In this document: positions 18,301 through 27,200 of the stretch, piece by piece
Layout: each line of letters opens with the position of its first letter
Numbering within the stretch: the stretch's first letter is position 1
From: Vibrio sp. FE10
GTDB taxonomy: Bacteria > Pseudomonadota > Gammaproteobacteria > Enterobacterales > Vibrionaceae
DNA: 64,000 nucleotides
Assembly: GCF_030297155.1 (NCBI RefSeq)
Contig: NZ_AP028068.1
Coordinates: 992,001 to 1,056,000, forward strand
Reading direction: 5' to 3'
Program-made: the position numbers and the translations under genes
Notes under the pieces: generated by a model
The model's input: the letters and a program-made list of their open reading frames with translations, nothing else
Databases searched by the model: none
What the model was told of the DNA's origin: nothing

Positions 18301-18945
18301 GCTGTTATCTAATGCATAGAAGAGTTTTACAGAATCGGCATTGCTAGCGGCTTCCCAAGCAATGGTGGTCGCGTCTAACCAATGTGCTTTTTGTCCATCA
18401 ATATTCACTGGGCGCTCTGAGATTGGGTCGTAGTACAACTCGCTGCTGCCATGGAATCCGAATACACCTTGCGAATCACCAAGCTTGGTTAACTCGATTT
18501 TCGAATTGGCACTACCAAACGCTTTTTCGTCGCCATTGTGTAAGATGAAGTTCATGCATTTATGCGGGTCAGAAGCATCCGGATCGACTTTCAACACATA
18601 GTAGGCACCGTAGGTATCGCTAATGCCGTCAAATTCATATGGCGCTTCCCAGTTGGTACCGGTTTCGCTGAGACCCATCGCGATTAAGTCGGTGCTGGTG
18701 CAGCCTTCGCCATTCCAAAGGTGCAACCCCCAGCCATCATAGGTCGAGTTAGACGTGCTCGCAGCCGCGACATCACGTTTGTAGTAAACAACGACTTCGT
18801 TTTCGCCAGCGTCATATAATCCGTTGTTTTCTGGTGTTGTATTCATACAACCACTAACGATTGTTGCGGTTAGAACAGGTAGAATTGCTTTGGTTAAAGC
18901 CGAGCGTTGGAAGTATCTAGCCTCTTTACGTTTTTCTGTATTCAC
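15304..18945 (-). CDS. pulA: Surface lipoprotein pullulanase (type I, GH13)
   Basis: 1,213 residues. GTG at 18945 is chosen because ATGGATACC supplies a Shine-Dalgarno-like GGA and the product then begins with a lipoprotein signal whose lipobox is IVSGC (Cys33); the longer frame to 19071 has no such logic. Domains: CBM41 (about 45-165, ENEVVVYYKRD, DGWGLHLWNGEGC), a linker domain, CBM48 (about 320-430), the GH13 barrel with VVYNHTNA, nucleophile Asp679 in DGFRFDLMGHQ, Glu708 in YGEGWDFG and Asp846 in SKHDNQ, then C-terminal beta domains ending in a module (last ~110 residues) like the N terminus of the GH133 protein. It debranches pullulan and starch outside the cell, and its upstream DNA has a MalT-type inverted repeat. 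Confidence 0.93.
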   Translation of the reverse strand: MNTEKRKEARYFQRSALTKAILPVLTATIVSGCMNTTPENNGLYDAGENEVVVYYKRDVAAASTSNSTYDGWGLHLWNGEGCTSTDLIAMGLSETGTNWEAPYEFDGISDTYGAYYVLKVDPDASDPHKCMNFILHNGDEKAFGSANSKIELTKLGDSQGVFGFHGSSELYYDPISERPVNIDGQKAHWLDATTIAWEAASNADSVKLFYALDNSITMNDDKEIVGGTAIELSKDGELSSELKERFRHLASLPALAIDVDDNTLRTILKSQIIFVAYNANGDVISSTEVQKPGVLDAVFASEDAGNAMGEELGAIVEGSAATFKLWAPTAQDVELVLYSEDLQSSQVIPMTESTETGIWATDAVSNAVNSYYRYQVKVYHPTTGNIETRLVTDPYSLSLSKNSAYSQVIDLDDSALMPEGWVGYERPTVEKDEDHVLYESHLRDFSFSDTLGKKEWNGKYLALTEADRESVKHLQALQDAGLTTLHILPAFDIATVDEDEANRVDITDTVGKLCDVKPAAALCGNEDENKVIKDVLDGYDPSTGDAQALMNDLRMLDSFNWGYDPFHYTVPEGSYATDPNGSKRILEFRQMVKATHDMDLKLIMDVVYNHTNASGVNDKSVLDKIVPGYYHRLNVNTGGVENSTCCDNTATENLMMGKLMVDSLKVWADDYKVDGFRFDLMGHQPKDVMVEALAEVRKIDENTLFYGEGWDFGEVADNARFDQANQINMAGTEIGTFSDRLRDAVRGGSPFDGGVDSEGNHPLRFNQGFGNAAIANEETKVDQDSINGRLHNQDLVRLGMAGNLAEYVLIDYKGDTKLGKNVDYNGAPAGYTKMPSENISYVSKHDNQTLWDNNAYKIAAGTSSAERARMQSVSLSTVMLGQGIPFIHMGSELLRSKSMQRDSYDSGDWYNRVMFDGTDNNWNVGLPREDKDGANWDLIKTIIADSTAKPDADDIELTKQQFLELLKIRSSSELFRLDTADEVMKRVDFRNVGEDQVEGLIVMSIDDGVSAGTDLDPANDAIVAVVNSTNESQSFKITGATGFALHTVQQSSADDTVKGASFTAETFTVPALTTAVFVQAQGDAQGVGLPVDNSDKDVSSIPPYGQTTVYVRGAMNDWTPVDDWAMSFIGNGVYSVTSTLEVGDYGFKFADADWVSPNFGCDSVELADGSINLGTGGNCQLSVTEAGSYTFTLNAIHELNSSVDKAVVSVAKQ

Positions 18946-19162
18946 GTTTGGTATCCATGTTTTTTTTATTAAGGTGGATATCGTAATACTTCTAACCACA
19001 AGCCATTTGTGACACTTATGTATAAAGTTTTTTAAATTTGATAAATATAAAAAACTCAGTGACAAAATCACGTTTTTAGGAAGGTAAACCTATTTTTTTT
19101 GGCTCAATAGCTCATAAAATACAGCTAGTTAACGGCAGGCGTAGAGGGTAGGAGTAGTGACT

Positions 19163-19182
19163 AAGGATGATAACTCATCCTT
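19163..19182. promoter_or_regulatory. MalT-box inverted repeat upstream of pullulanase
   Basis: AAGGATGA-TAAC-TCATCCTT contains the MalT hexamer GGATGA on both strands. It lies 218 bases upstream of the pullulanase GTG, in the 378-base gap 18946-19323; GGTAGGAGTAG at 19147-19157 may be a further degenerate box. The enteric pulA gene is MalT-activated. Minus-strand AT-rich DNA around 19030-19060 could hold the promoter. Confidence 0.55.
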
Positions 19183-19277
19183 ATTAATGTGATCTTGGTT
19201 TCCTTTTTTGCCAAGGTTATTTTTTATCTGGAAAAAAGTCGGTACTAATTCTCAATTATTAGTATTTTTAAATTTAC

Positions 19278-19316
19278 AGGGCGTAATTGCTACAGTATGT
19301 GAGCTGTTACCCAAAA
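19278..19316 (+). repeat. Right copy of the direct repeat flanking pullulanase
   Basis: The sequence starting AGGGCGTAATTGCTACAG is the partner of 15163-15201. This copy forms the immediate leader of the DUF1294 gene and runs into its Shine-Dalgarno AAAAGGAG. Confidence 0.55.
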
Positions 19317-19323
19317 GGAGTTG

Positions 19324-19713
19324 ATGTTGTCTTCATCTATTCAAATCGCCATCACCTATCTGGTTCTGGTGGCGGTATCCGCGTTGTTTGTAGAAAGTTC
19401 GAAAGCGCTGTTGGTGTGGTATTTGGCTATCGGATTGGTGACGTTTTTTGTGTATGCAAAGGATAAGAGGGCGGCGATCAATGGCAATTGGCGTGTGCCT
19501 GAGAAAACGCTGCACATTTTGTCTGTTGCTGGTGGTTGGTTGGGGGCTTTGATTGCTCAAGATAAGCTGCGCCATAAAACGCAAAAACAGCCGTTCAGAG
19601 CTATCTATTGGCTGACTATGGCAATTAATGTAGCGTCGTTTGTGTGGACGTTAACCCCAAGTGGGCAGGCTATATTTGGTCGTTGGGTTAGTGAGATTAT
19701 TGGATATCTTTAA
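19324..19713 (+). CDS. DUF1294 small membrane protein
   Basis: 129 residues from ATG 19324, behind a strong AAAAGGAG; the adjacent TTG at 19321 is less likely. It has two N-terminal membrane segments (about 6-24 and 29-44), a conserved polar block YAKDKRAAINGNWRVPEKTLHILSVAGG characteristic of DUF1294, and a last membrane segment (about 95-115). The function of the family is unknown. It is unrelated to the flanking glucan genes and marks the right end of the island. Confidence 0.85.
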   Translation: MLSSSIQIAITYLVLVAVSALFVESSKALLVWYLAIGLVTFFVYAKDKRAAINGNWRVPEKTLHILSVAGGWLGALIAQDKLRHKTQKQPFRAIYWLTMAINVASFVWTLTPSGQAIFGRWVSEIIGYL

Positions 19714-19769
19714 CGATAATAATGGCTAGCACGTGTGTACTAACCATCACAAGATAGGAAACTCTTCGA

Positions 19770-20354
19770 TTAGAGCATTGGAATCGTTGATGCTAACAGC
19801 AATCCCGCCATGCCATAGTTGAAACTCTTGATACGTACTGGTGTTGTTAGCCAGTGTTGCAGTTGCTTGCCTGCTGCCGTCCAGAAGGTCACGGATGGCA
19901 AGTTAGCTAGTGTGAATATCGCGGCGATGATCGCAAGCTCCCACCATGAACTGCCACTGCTATAAACAGAAATCGCAGTCAGTGCCATTGACCAACCTTT
20001 CGGGTTTACCCACTGAAAACTTGCCGCGCCAATGAAGGTCATGGGCTTATAAGCCTCGGTGCTTTTGGCTTTGCCGCTCAATGCAATCTTAATTGCTAGG
20101 TACACAAGGTAAGTCAGGCTTAGGTACTTCAATATTTGGTGAGAAACAGGATAAGCGTTGAAAATGCCCATTAAGCCGAAACCAACCAACAACAGCATGG
20201 CTGCAAAACCCAGAGCTATCCCAAGCATGTGCGGAATAGTGCGGGCAAAGCCAACATTGGCACCTGATGTCATGAGCATGATGTTATTTGGGCCCGGCGT
20301 GAAGGTCGAGACAAACGCAAACAAGGCTAGGGCGCTAAGTTGTTCTAAAGGCAT
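19770..20354 (-). CDS. LysE/RhtB-family amino-acid exporter
   Basis: 194 residues from ATG 20354, which has AGGAGA seven bases upstream; the extension to 20408 lacks a ribosome site. The sequence shows the family motif TFTPGPNNIMLMTSGANVG near the N terminus and about six hydrophobic segments, with FQWVNPKGWSMAL in the middle. Such proteins export amino acids or homoserine lactones across the inner membrane. The divergent Lrp/AsnC gene 141 bases away is the usual partner and probably regulates it. The substrate cannot be read. Confidence 0.9.
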   Translation of the reverse strand: MPLEQLSALALFAFVSTFTPGPNNIMLMTSGANVGFARTIPHMLGIALGFAAMLLLVGFGLMGIFNAYPVSHQILKYLSLTYLVYLAIKIALSGKAKSTEAYKPMTFIGAASFQWVNPKGWSMALTAISVYSSGSSWWELAIIAAIFTLANLPSVTFWTAAGKQLQHWLTTPVRIKSFNYGMAGLLLASTIPML

Positions 20355-20495
20355 AATGGTTCTCCTGCAATAAAATGAACGAAGTGACTGACCGGTCATG
20401 ACTTTCACGTGTTGAGAAACATAGTAGGTGGAAAGTGAGGCAATTATGTGCTTTTATTTCACTTATTATCACTAAATGCACAATAATAAGTACCT

Positions 20496-20936
20496 ATGGA
20501 TAGATTTGACGAAAGGATATTGCAAGAGCTTAAATTGGACGGCAGAATCTCCAACATTGAGCTTTCAGAACGAATTGGATTGTCGGCTTCTGCGACCCTA
20601 AGGCGAGTACAGGATCTTGAGCGCAAAGGGATCATCCAAGGTTACCGCGCGGTTCTGGATAACGGCTTAATGGGCGTTGGTTTTATTGCCTACGTTTCGA
20701 TAGGTTTATCGAGCCACAGCAAATCGGCTCAGCTAGAATTTGAACAGCATGTCAGCATGGAAAAAGAGGTGGTGGAGTGCCACAACATTACCGGTGCTAA
20801 CGAATATTTGCTGAGGGTAGAAACCAAAGATCTACCGGGCTATAAGAAGTTTCATGCCGATGTACTTGGGGAATGTGCTCAGGTGCAATCTATTACGACT
20901 ATGGTTGTGATGGACACCCCTAAAGACGAACGCTAG
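20496..20936 (+). CDS. Lrp/AsnC-family transcriptional regulator
   Basis: 146 residues: an N-terminal helix-turn-helix (about 1-60, LKLDGRISNIELSERIGLSASATLRRVQDLE) and a C-terminal RAM ligand-binding domain with VVECHNITGANEYLLRVE. Members sense amino acids and control transport or metabolism genes. Divergent from the LysE exporter, whose promoter it likely controls. The next gene starts 26 bases downstream on the same strand, so the two regulators may be cotranscribed. Confidence 0.9.
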   Translation: MDRFDERILQELKLDGRISNIELSERIGLSASATLRRVQDLERKGIIQGYRAVLDNGLMGVGFIAYVSIGLSSHSKSAQLEFEQHVSMEKEVVECHNITGANEYLLRVETKDLPGYKKFHADVLGECAQVQSITTMVVMDTPKDER

Positions 20937-20962
20937 TCGAGTTTTATTTCAGGAGAGGCGCA

Positions 20963-21892
20963 GTGCCAAATACTAATCAGTTGTTATTGTTCTTAGATGT
21001 GGTTCAACAAGGGTCGTTTACCAAAGCGGCAACCTTGCATGATATGGACAACTCATCACTCTCTAAACAGATAAAAAAGCTTGAGCAAGACTTAGGTGTG
21101 CAGTTGCTTAATCGCTCTACACGCTCGTTTTCGTTGACGTCGGCAGGGGAAGATATTCTCGCGCAAACCTATGTGCTGAAAGACACCATCAATCAGATCC
21201 AAGGCATTGCTGATTCATACCAGTCTGAACCCAAAGGTGTGCTACGAATTACGTCACCGATCTATTTTGGTCAGCAATACCTGCAACCTATCATCACGCA
21301 GTTCATGAGAAAGTACCCGGATGTTCAGATCGTGCTGTCATTGGACGACAAGATCGCCAACATTATCGCAGGGCAGTTTGATATCGCATTTCGCTTCAGC
21401 AAGCTTGTTGAATCGAATTTGATTGCCAAGAAGATTGCAGACAGTAACTTTATGTTGGTTGCCTCGAACGACTTTGTGAAGCAGCATGGTGAACCTAAGA
21501 CGCCACAAGATTTGCTCGCATTACCCGCTGTGATTTATACCAATGGTGATATGACGGTCGATCATCTGAGAATCAGTGAAGAGCCGCATGGCAACACTTT
21601 CCAGAGCCTAACGATTCGTGGCAACTATAAGGTGAGTGATGTTCGCACTATGGTCTCTTGCGTAAAAGATGGCTTAGGCTATGGGTTCCTTGACCAATCA
21701 AATCTATATGCCTCAATGAAAGAACTTGGCTTGGTTACGTTGCTTCCGGATTATCCGATTTCTACAATCGATACCGCGATTTACGCTGTCTATCCGCACC
21801 GTAAGCAGACCAAACTGGTCAAAGAGTTCATCACTACGGTTCAAGATTATATTGGCTCTCCGACCATTTGGGAGAAAATGCAGCAAGGTTAG
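20963..21892 (+). CDS. LysR-family transcriptional regulator
   Basis: 309 residues from GTG 20963 with CAGGAGAGG upstream. The N-terminal winged HTH reads GSFTKAATLHDMDNSSLSKQIKKLEQDLG; the effector domain has LRITSPIYFGQQYLQP and GQFDIAFRFS. It belongs to the DsdC/AaeR-like group of LysR proteins that resemble CrgA. No divergent target is adjacent; it follows the Lrp gene closely and ends before a strong terminator. The regulon is unknown. Confidence 0.88.
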   Translation: MPNTNQLLLFLDVVQQGSFTKAATLHDMDNSSLSKQIKKLEQDLGVQLLNRSTRSFSLTSAGEDILAQTYVLKDTINQIQGIADSYQSEPKGVLRITSPIYFGQQYLQPIITQFMRKYPDVQIVLSLDDKIANIIAGQFDIAFRFSKLVESNLIAKKIADSNFMLVASNDFVKQHGEPKTPQDLLALPAVIYTNGDMTVDHLRISEEPHGNTFQSLTIRGNYKVSDVRTMVSCVKDGLGYGFLDQSNLYASMKELGLVTLLPDYPISTIDTAIYAVYPHRKQTKLVKEFITTVQDYIGSPTIWEKMQQG

Positions 21893-21913
21893 TTGTGTTT
21901 CTAATAATTCAAA

Positions 21914-21956
21914 CTAAAAAAGGAGCCAGATCGTCACACGATCTGGCTCCTTTTTA
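21914..21956. terminator. Bidirectional terminator between lysR and tsdA
   Basis: AAAAAAGGAGCCAGATCG-TCACA-CGATCTGGCTCCTTTTT is a 12-base stem with A and T runs, placed between convergent genes. Confidence 0.9.
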
Positions 21957-22070
21957 TTCTTCCGGTTATAACTGATTTACAATGTAAAGCTTAGCTATAG
22001 CTGGCGTGAGCGGTTCTTGTTATCGAAAAACTGTCTCTTGTTCTCGAAAAGAGTGTCTCTTGATTCGAGA

Positions 22071-23132
22071 TTAGTGCTCGTGAATCGCTTCCTTGCCACT
22101 TGGGTACGCTTTTGAACCCAATACATGACCGTCGACTTCTTTACCGTAGTAACCTTGGTGGTTGTGGTAACGCTTAGCATTGCCTGCAACATCACCCTTG
22201 TATCGTGGGTCTTGTGGGCGTTCATGGCTGTTTACAAACGCTGCCACATCCCATGCATCCTGAATTGAAAGCTGTTGGCTTTTTCCAAGCGGCATGTTTT
22301 CGTAGATGAAGTACGCGGCGGTGTTCACTCGGTGCATACCTGCGCCCCAGTTGAACGAATTCTCACCCCAAAGTGGCGGTAAGTATGAGCGACCATCCGC
22401 CCCTTTAATACCTTCACCATTTTGACCATGACAGGTTTGGCAGCTGGTTTGGTAAACCTTTTCACCACGAGCGATTGACGGCTCTTGTTCAGGGTTATCA
22501 ATCTTAGGGTAGCCTCGCCCTGCCAACTTGCTGCGGTCATCGATTGGGTATTTGCTTAGCAGTTCTTCAGGAAGAGGGAAGCTATCTGCTTTTCCTCCGA
22601 CTTGTAAATTGGCATCGCTGATCTCAGGAACAGGCGTGTCTTGCATGCCGTTCTTGTCTAAGATGCCGCCCATCGCTAGCCAATATGAATAAGCCGTGAG
22701 CGCGACCATCTCTTTTGAGCCTACTGCTGGTGGCAGGCCATTCATTGAATAAGTAAAACAGCCTTGGATACGTTCTGCGTAGCTGTTTACCTTGTCATTT
22801 TTCTTACGGTAAGCAGGGTAGGCCATATACGCTCCCCATAGAGGCGCCGCATTCGCCTTCATGCCCGCTTGCATGTGGCAGTTGACACAGTTTTGTTCAT
22901 TGCCTACGAACGTACCACGCATCTGTTGTGAATCGACAAACAGCGAATAACCCAATTTTACTTTGTCGCCAAACTCCCCTGCAGGAATATCGACCAAGTC
23001 TCGTGGCACCAGATATTTGTTATCTTGAGGTTTCTCAACAGCTGGCAGTTCGGTTTGGCGATCGGGCAACTCACCTTCGGCGTAAGCGATTCCAGAAGCA
23101 AGGGTTGCGGTAATTAAGAGTAATGTTTTCAT
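22071..23132 (-). CDS. tsdA: TsdA-like diheme cytochrome c (thiosulfate dehydrogenase / tetrathionate reductase)
   Basis: 353 residues with an 18-residue signal peptide (MKTLLLITAT...AYA). Two heme motifs are CVNCH (82-86) and CQTCH (231-235). The block around Cys125 (ERIQGCFTYSMNG) matches the TsdA family, in which a conserved Cys is the distal ligand of heme 1; Met280 with Lys284 (ENMPLGKS) is the candidate distal region for heme 2. TsdA interconverts thiosulfate and tetrathionate in the periplasm. It lies 9 bases after the diheme c4-type gene, the tsdBA order, beside ttrBCA. A SoxX/SoxA-like role is unlikely because no sox genes are present. The direction of catalysis cannot be told from sequence. 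Confidence 0.82.
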   Translation of the reverse strand: MKTLLLITATLASGIAYAEGELPDRQTELPAVEKPQDNKYLVPRDLVDIPAGEFGDKVKLGYSLFVDSQQMRGTFVGNEQNCVNCHMQAGMKANAAPLWGAYMAYPAYRKKNDKVNSYAERIQGCFTYSMNGLPPAVGSKEMVALTAYSYWLAMGGILDKNGMQDTPVPEISDANLQVGGKADSFPLPEELLSKYPIDDRSKLAGRGYPKIDNPEQEPSIARGEKVYQTSCQTCHGQNGEGIKGADGRSYLPPLWGENSFNWGAGMHRVNTAAYFIYENMPLGKSQQLSIQDAWDVAAFVNSHERPQDPRYKGDVAGNAKRYHNHQGYYGKEVDGHVLGSKAYPSGKEAIHEH

Positions 23133-23141
23133 GCGAGCCCT

Positions 23142-23783
23142 TTAGTATCGGAAAGATGCGAAATAGTAAGACAGGTTTTTGATTTCATCGTCGGTCAACT
23201 TACCGGCGATATTGCCCATCATGTTCAAATCATCACCCTTACGAGTGCCGTTTTTCCAAGCGTTGAGCTGAGTTTGAATGTAGTCGGCGTGCTGGCTCGC
23301 TAGGCGTGGGAACTTGTCTACGCCCATACCACTTGGCCCATGACAGGTTGCACAAGCTGGAATGTTTCTATCCCAATCGCCTTGGAATACAAGCTTACGA
23401 TAAGGGTTATCAATATCTGCCTGAGAGCCGCGCTGCTCTAAATCAGTGAATTCATAAGAAGGAAGCGAAGCGAAGTACTCGGCAACTTCACGACGAATCG
23501 CAGGATCAGACACACCATCCGCCATCCCTTTCATGATCGCGCTTTGACGCTCACCACTTGAGAATAAGACCAGTTGATGTTCTAGGTAGTCAGCATTGAG
23601 CCCTGCAAGCATAGGGGCGATGTTGGGCATGCCTTTCCCGTCGGCTTGGTGGCAACCGCTACAGGTTTCTGCGGCTTCTGGCATTGGATTAGGCGCTGCT
23701 TGTGCAAAACCGGATAAAGAAAGGCTTCCCAGAGCAGCGATGCAAAGCGTTAGAGTTTGAGTTTTTATGTTCAGCTTAATCAT
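23142..23783 (-). CDS. tsdB: TsdB-like diheme cytochrome c4
   Basis: 213 residues with a signal peptide of about 30 residues (ending FAQAA). There are two tandem cytochrome c domains, with CSGCH (41-45) and CATCH (144-148), and Met-containing loops (KGMADG, LNMMGNIAGKL) as distal ligands: the cytochrome c4 layout. In Pseudomonas and other bacteria TsdB of this type is the electron partner of TsdA, and the order tsdB-tsdA is kept here. The start codon lacks a clear Shine-Dalgarno. The gene has its own leader with the 18-bp site shared with ttrB, and a terminator separates it from ttrA. Confidence 0.8.
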   Translation of the reverse strand: MIKLNIKTQTLTLCIAALGSLSLSGFAQAAPNPMPEAAETCSGCHQADGKGMPNIAPMLAGLNADYLEHQLVLFSSGERQSAIMKGMADGVSDPAIRREVAEYFASLPSYEFTDLEQRGSQADIDNPYRKLVFQGDWDRNIPACATCHGPSGMGVDKFPRLASQHADYIQTQLNAWKNGTRKGDDLNMMGNIAGKLTDDEIKNLSYYFASFRY

Positions 23784-23839
23784 GAGGCGTCGCTATTGGT
23801 TGTAATGCACGCATTTTCGACATAATTGGATGTTCGCGC

Positions 23840-23857
23840 TATTGTGGATTTCCACAT
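23840..23857. promoter_or_regulatory. Palindromic operator upstream of tsdB, identical to the ttrB site
   Basis: TATTGTGGATTTCCACAT carries the inverted repeat TGTGGA-TT-TCCACA. The same 18 bases occur at 29441-29458, upstream of ttrB. It is 57 bases from the tsdB start, a position suited to activator binding. Candidate TtrR site. The gap 23784-24286 otherwise holds only a tandem repeat and the ttrA terminator. Confidence 0.75.
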
Positions 23858-24114
23858 TAATTCACTTGGAACTTGAGGTAAGTCTCACATTAATAACCTC
23901 AATCACCATAATGGTATTGATGTGAATTTCGATAGGCGAATCTAACTGCCGTTAACGAAATGCAAGGGAACTGCCATGTTCGCCTCGGTGTAACTGCTTG
24001 TTAAGGCTCTTTTATGGCACCGATTGTATAAGCATAGCCGCTTTATGGAGGCTGGCTAAAAAAGTTACGGTGAAAAGAAGAGAAGACAAGAGAATAGAAG
24101 TGAAGAGAGTTCGC

Positions 24115-24185
24115 GGGTTAGATTGAATGTTGCGGGTTGGATTGAATGTTGAGGCTTAGATTGGATGTTGCGGATTGTATGCTGC
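24115..24185. repeat. 19-base imperfect tandem repeat downstream of ttrA
   Basis: The unit GGGTTAGATTGAATGTTGC occurs about 3.7 times with small changes (24115-24133, 24134-24152, 24153-24171, then a partial copy). It lies between the ttrA terminator and the tsdB leader. No coding frame runs through it. Confidence 0.75.
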
Positions 24186-24201
24186 CGATGTTTTGGCTGT
24201 T

Positions 24202-24240
24202 AAAAAAGCAGAGCAACCTCAAATGACGAAGTTGCTCTGT
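24202..24240 (-). terminator. Terminator after ttrA
   Basis: On the minus strand CAGAGCAAC / GTTGCTCTG around a 13-base loop is followed by CTTTTTTAA. It separates ttrBCA from tsdBA. Confidence 0.8.
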
Positions 24241-24286
24241 TGCGTTCCTATTCAGAAATGATTAGAGATAGGTATTGGGTCACTGA

Positions 24287-27200
24287 TTAGACTTTGTAGA
24301 TCTTAGCCGGAAGCGCTTGTCTTGCTGCTGCGCCTACAACCCAATCCAACATGACGCCTTTGCCTTCTCTCGTCGGGTCAATTAAACCAATATCATTGAT
24401 GTTAACGCCATCGTTTGACTTCATCTTCACTGGTTGTTGTGTGTCACCAATCCAGTGTGCACGTTCACCGAGCTCTTTGTGTCCAAAGCCGTGTTCAAAG
24501 CCTAATGTTCCTAGTTTGATGCCATCAATCACCATCGCCAACGCGTGTGTGGTTGAACTTGGTGTTTCAATAGCAAATACGTCACCGGTTTTGATGCCCG
24601 CTGAAGAGGCGTCTTGAGGGTGAATGTAAACAGGGTTTACGCCTTTAATCGATTCCAAGCGTGGTGACAAGTTAGATACCGCACTGTGAATGTTGGACTT
24701 AAAGTTAGTCAGAGTAAATGGCCACTCTTTTACTGGGAACTGCTCAGCCAATGGCGTACCGTCTGCCAGTTTTTGTGGATACCAAGTCGGGCAACCCATG
24801 TACTGCTCGCCACTGATGGTGTTGCGAGAGGTACCAAGCTTTTCATTCCAAATAGCCAGTGGTTTGGTCCATTTGTACTTCATGGTTTCATTTGTGTAGG
24901 CATTGGTTGCGTCTTCGAAACGACCGCCACGCGCAAAGATGTACGCCACTTTGAGCATCTCTTCTGGTTTAAGCGTTTTGTTCATCACAGGCACTAGGCG
25001 CTCTAGACCAGACCAAACGATATCTTCAGCGTCTACATTCGGCACACCGCCTTTTGCGAATGCCAAGTTAGCTGCAGAGCGAAGGTAGAAATCTTCAGCG
25101 CTATGAATACCGTGCCAGTTACCTTGGCTGTCTTTAATTACGTTGTCGCCGAAGCCACCCAAGTCGAGAGTTTTCGCCAGATCAATAAAGAAGTTTTCTA
25201 AGTTGATGGCACGTCCGTCTTGAGTACGTGAGGTTTTAGGCTCAACTATCGGCCAGCGAGCGGTGATCGATTTGGTCGCGACGCCATGCCACGGTGTTGC
25301 CATGCCCCAGCTTTCGTAGGTTACGGTGTCTGGCACGAGGTAATCCGATAATGCTGTTGTCTCATTGATGAAGGCATCGATAGAGACGATCAAACCCAGT
25401 TGCTTTGGATCTTTAAGCTTCTCGCCTAATAGGTTGTCTAAACCCGGAACGCCATAAAGTGGATTCGCCATGTGGTTGATCCACGCTTTTGCGCGGTAAG
25501 GGTAGCCATCAATTGCAGCTGATAAATGCTCGGTTAAAAGCGGTGCTGATATTGGATACCACGGCGCGCGTGTTGGGTAAGGTGATTCACCGGCCGCAAC
25601 GCGACGTTTGTATTCGCTGGTCTTGTGATACGGGAATTTGCTGCGAGACAAGAACACGCCTTGTGGCTTAGTCTTACCCTTGAACTTGGTAAAGTCGTAA
25701 CGTGGGCCTGCAACAGAAGTTGGGTAGCCACCCGCTTTAGCCATCGCCCCGCCTTTTGCGTTGATGTTACCGATCAGCGCGTTCAGCATCAGAATAGAGA
25801 ACGAGTTGTAGAAGCCGTTGGTGTGCATGTTACCACCATGAGTATCGACGACTGCTTTTGTACCGTAACTAGTGAAGCGTTTTGCCAGCGCAATAATTTG
25901 GTCTTGTGGGATTTCACACTGCTCGCTGTAGTAAGCAAGGTCATATTTGAAGGCTTCTTCTTTCAATCTTTGTAGAGAAGACTTAACACGAACGGTCTGA
26001 CCATCGATTTCTACGTCTTGATCGACAAACAACGCCGCCTCATCGACCTGAACATTTGATGCAAGTAGTGACGTTGTCACATCAAGTGCAACAAATCCAT
26101 CATCGTCAGACATCGGTTCGCCTGTTTCTAGCAACCCTATATCCGATGCACGAAGCATGCGCCCGTTTTGTGGGTGTGTTTCGTCACTGATCACAAGGTG
26201 AGATGCATTACACCAATGGGTGGTGCCTGCTTTCTGCATCGCTTGTGCGCTTGGGCGAGACAAGAAGTCGTGATTGTATCGTTGGTTCTCAATGATCCAT
26301 TGGATCATGCCCAGTACTAATGCTGAATCGGTGCCCGGTTTGATCGGTAGCCAGTTGTTGCGATCGCCCGCAGCAAGGCTTGAAGATCCTGCAGGAAGGC
26401 TCGGAGTCACTATGGTGTAGCTCAGTTTTCCGTTGGTACGAGCCTCAGCCAGTTGTCTTGCTTGGCGCTTAAACGGATTACCCGCTTGAGCTGGAGACAT
26501 ACCGATGAAAAGAATGAACTCTGCGTTGTTGAAGTCAGGCTTTAAGTGCGAGAATTTGTCTAGATCATTCATGATCGCACCTGAACCTGCGCGGAACGCA
26601 TAGCCACAGTAAGAGCCGTGGTGACCAAAGTTGCGAGTACCGTAGCTGTTAAATGCAAAGCGCTTCAAGATGTCGTCACGGCCTTCATTACCGGCATTGG
26701 TCACAAGCAGTTGGTTAGCTTTTGGTCCGTATTCAGGGTTGTTCGGATCAAGTGGTGTTTCGATGTCGCGAATCGAACGTAGACCTTCGACTTCGCCTTC
26801 ACCAAACAAGTCACCACCTTCGGTGATCTCAGAGATAAGTTGTTCGTAGCTGATCGGTTCCCACTTGCCTTCACCACGCTTACCTACGCGTTTGAGTGGT
26901 TGAGTGATTCGGTATGGACTGTTTTGAATCTCTAACATGCCGTTACCGCGGGCGCAGGCTGTCGAGCGATTATTGATGCCTGATTCACCAGACAAGCCAA
27001 TGTAGGCCTCTTTTACAGGCGTTTCGAACGGGATTTGCTGATCACTTGATAGCGGGTGGTACGGGTTACCTGAGATACGTAAGATCTCGTCGTTGCGATT
27101 ATCGATACGCACACGCAAGCCACACAGTGTCCAGCAACCAAAACACATTGATGGTGCAACGCGTTGGTTTGGATTCGGCGAGATCTTACCTTGCTCATCG

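Noticed and set aside
22071..23132. SoxX/SoxA-type cytochrome
   Set aside because: The GCFTYSMNG block, the pairing with a c4 cytochrome and absence of other sox genes fit TsdA better.
23896..23923. Inverted repeat TCAATCACCAT / ATGGTATTGA before tsdB as an FNR box
   Set aside because: The spacing and half-site sequence do not fit TTGAT-N4-ATCAA; left unassigned.
24351..25975. Plus-strand frames opposite ttrA
   Set aside because: Antisense to a 1,030-residue enzyme with clear motifs; no ribosome sites or recognisable domains.
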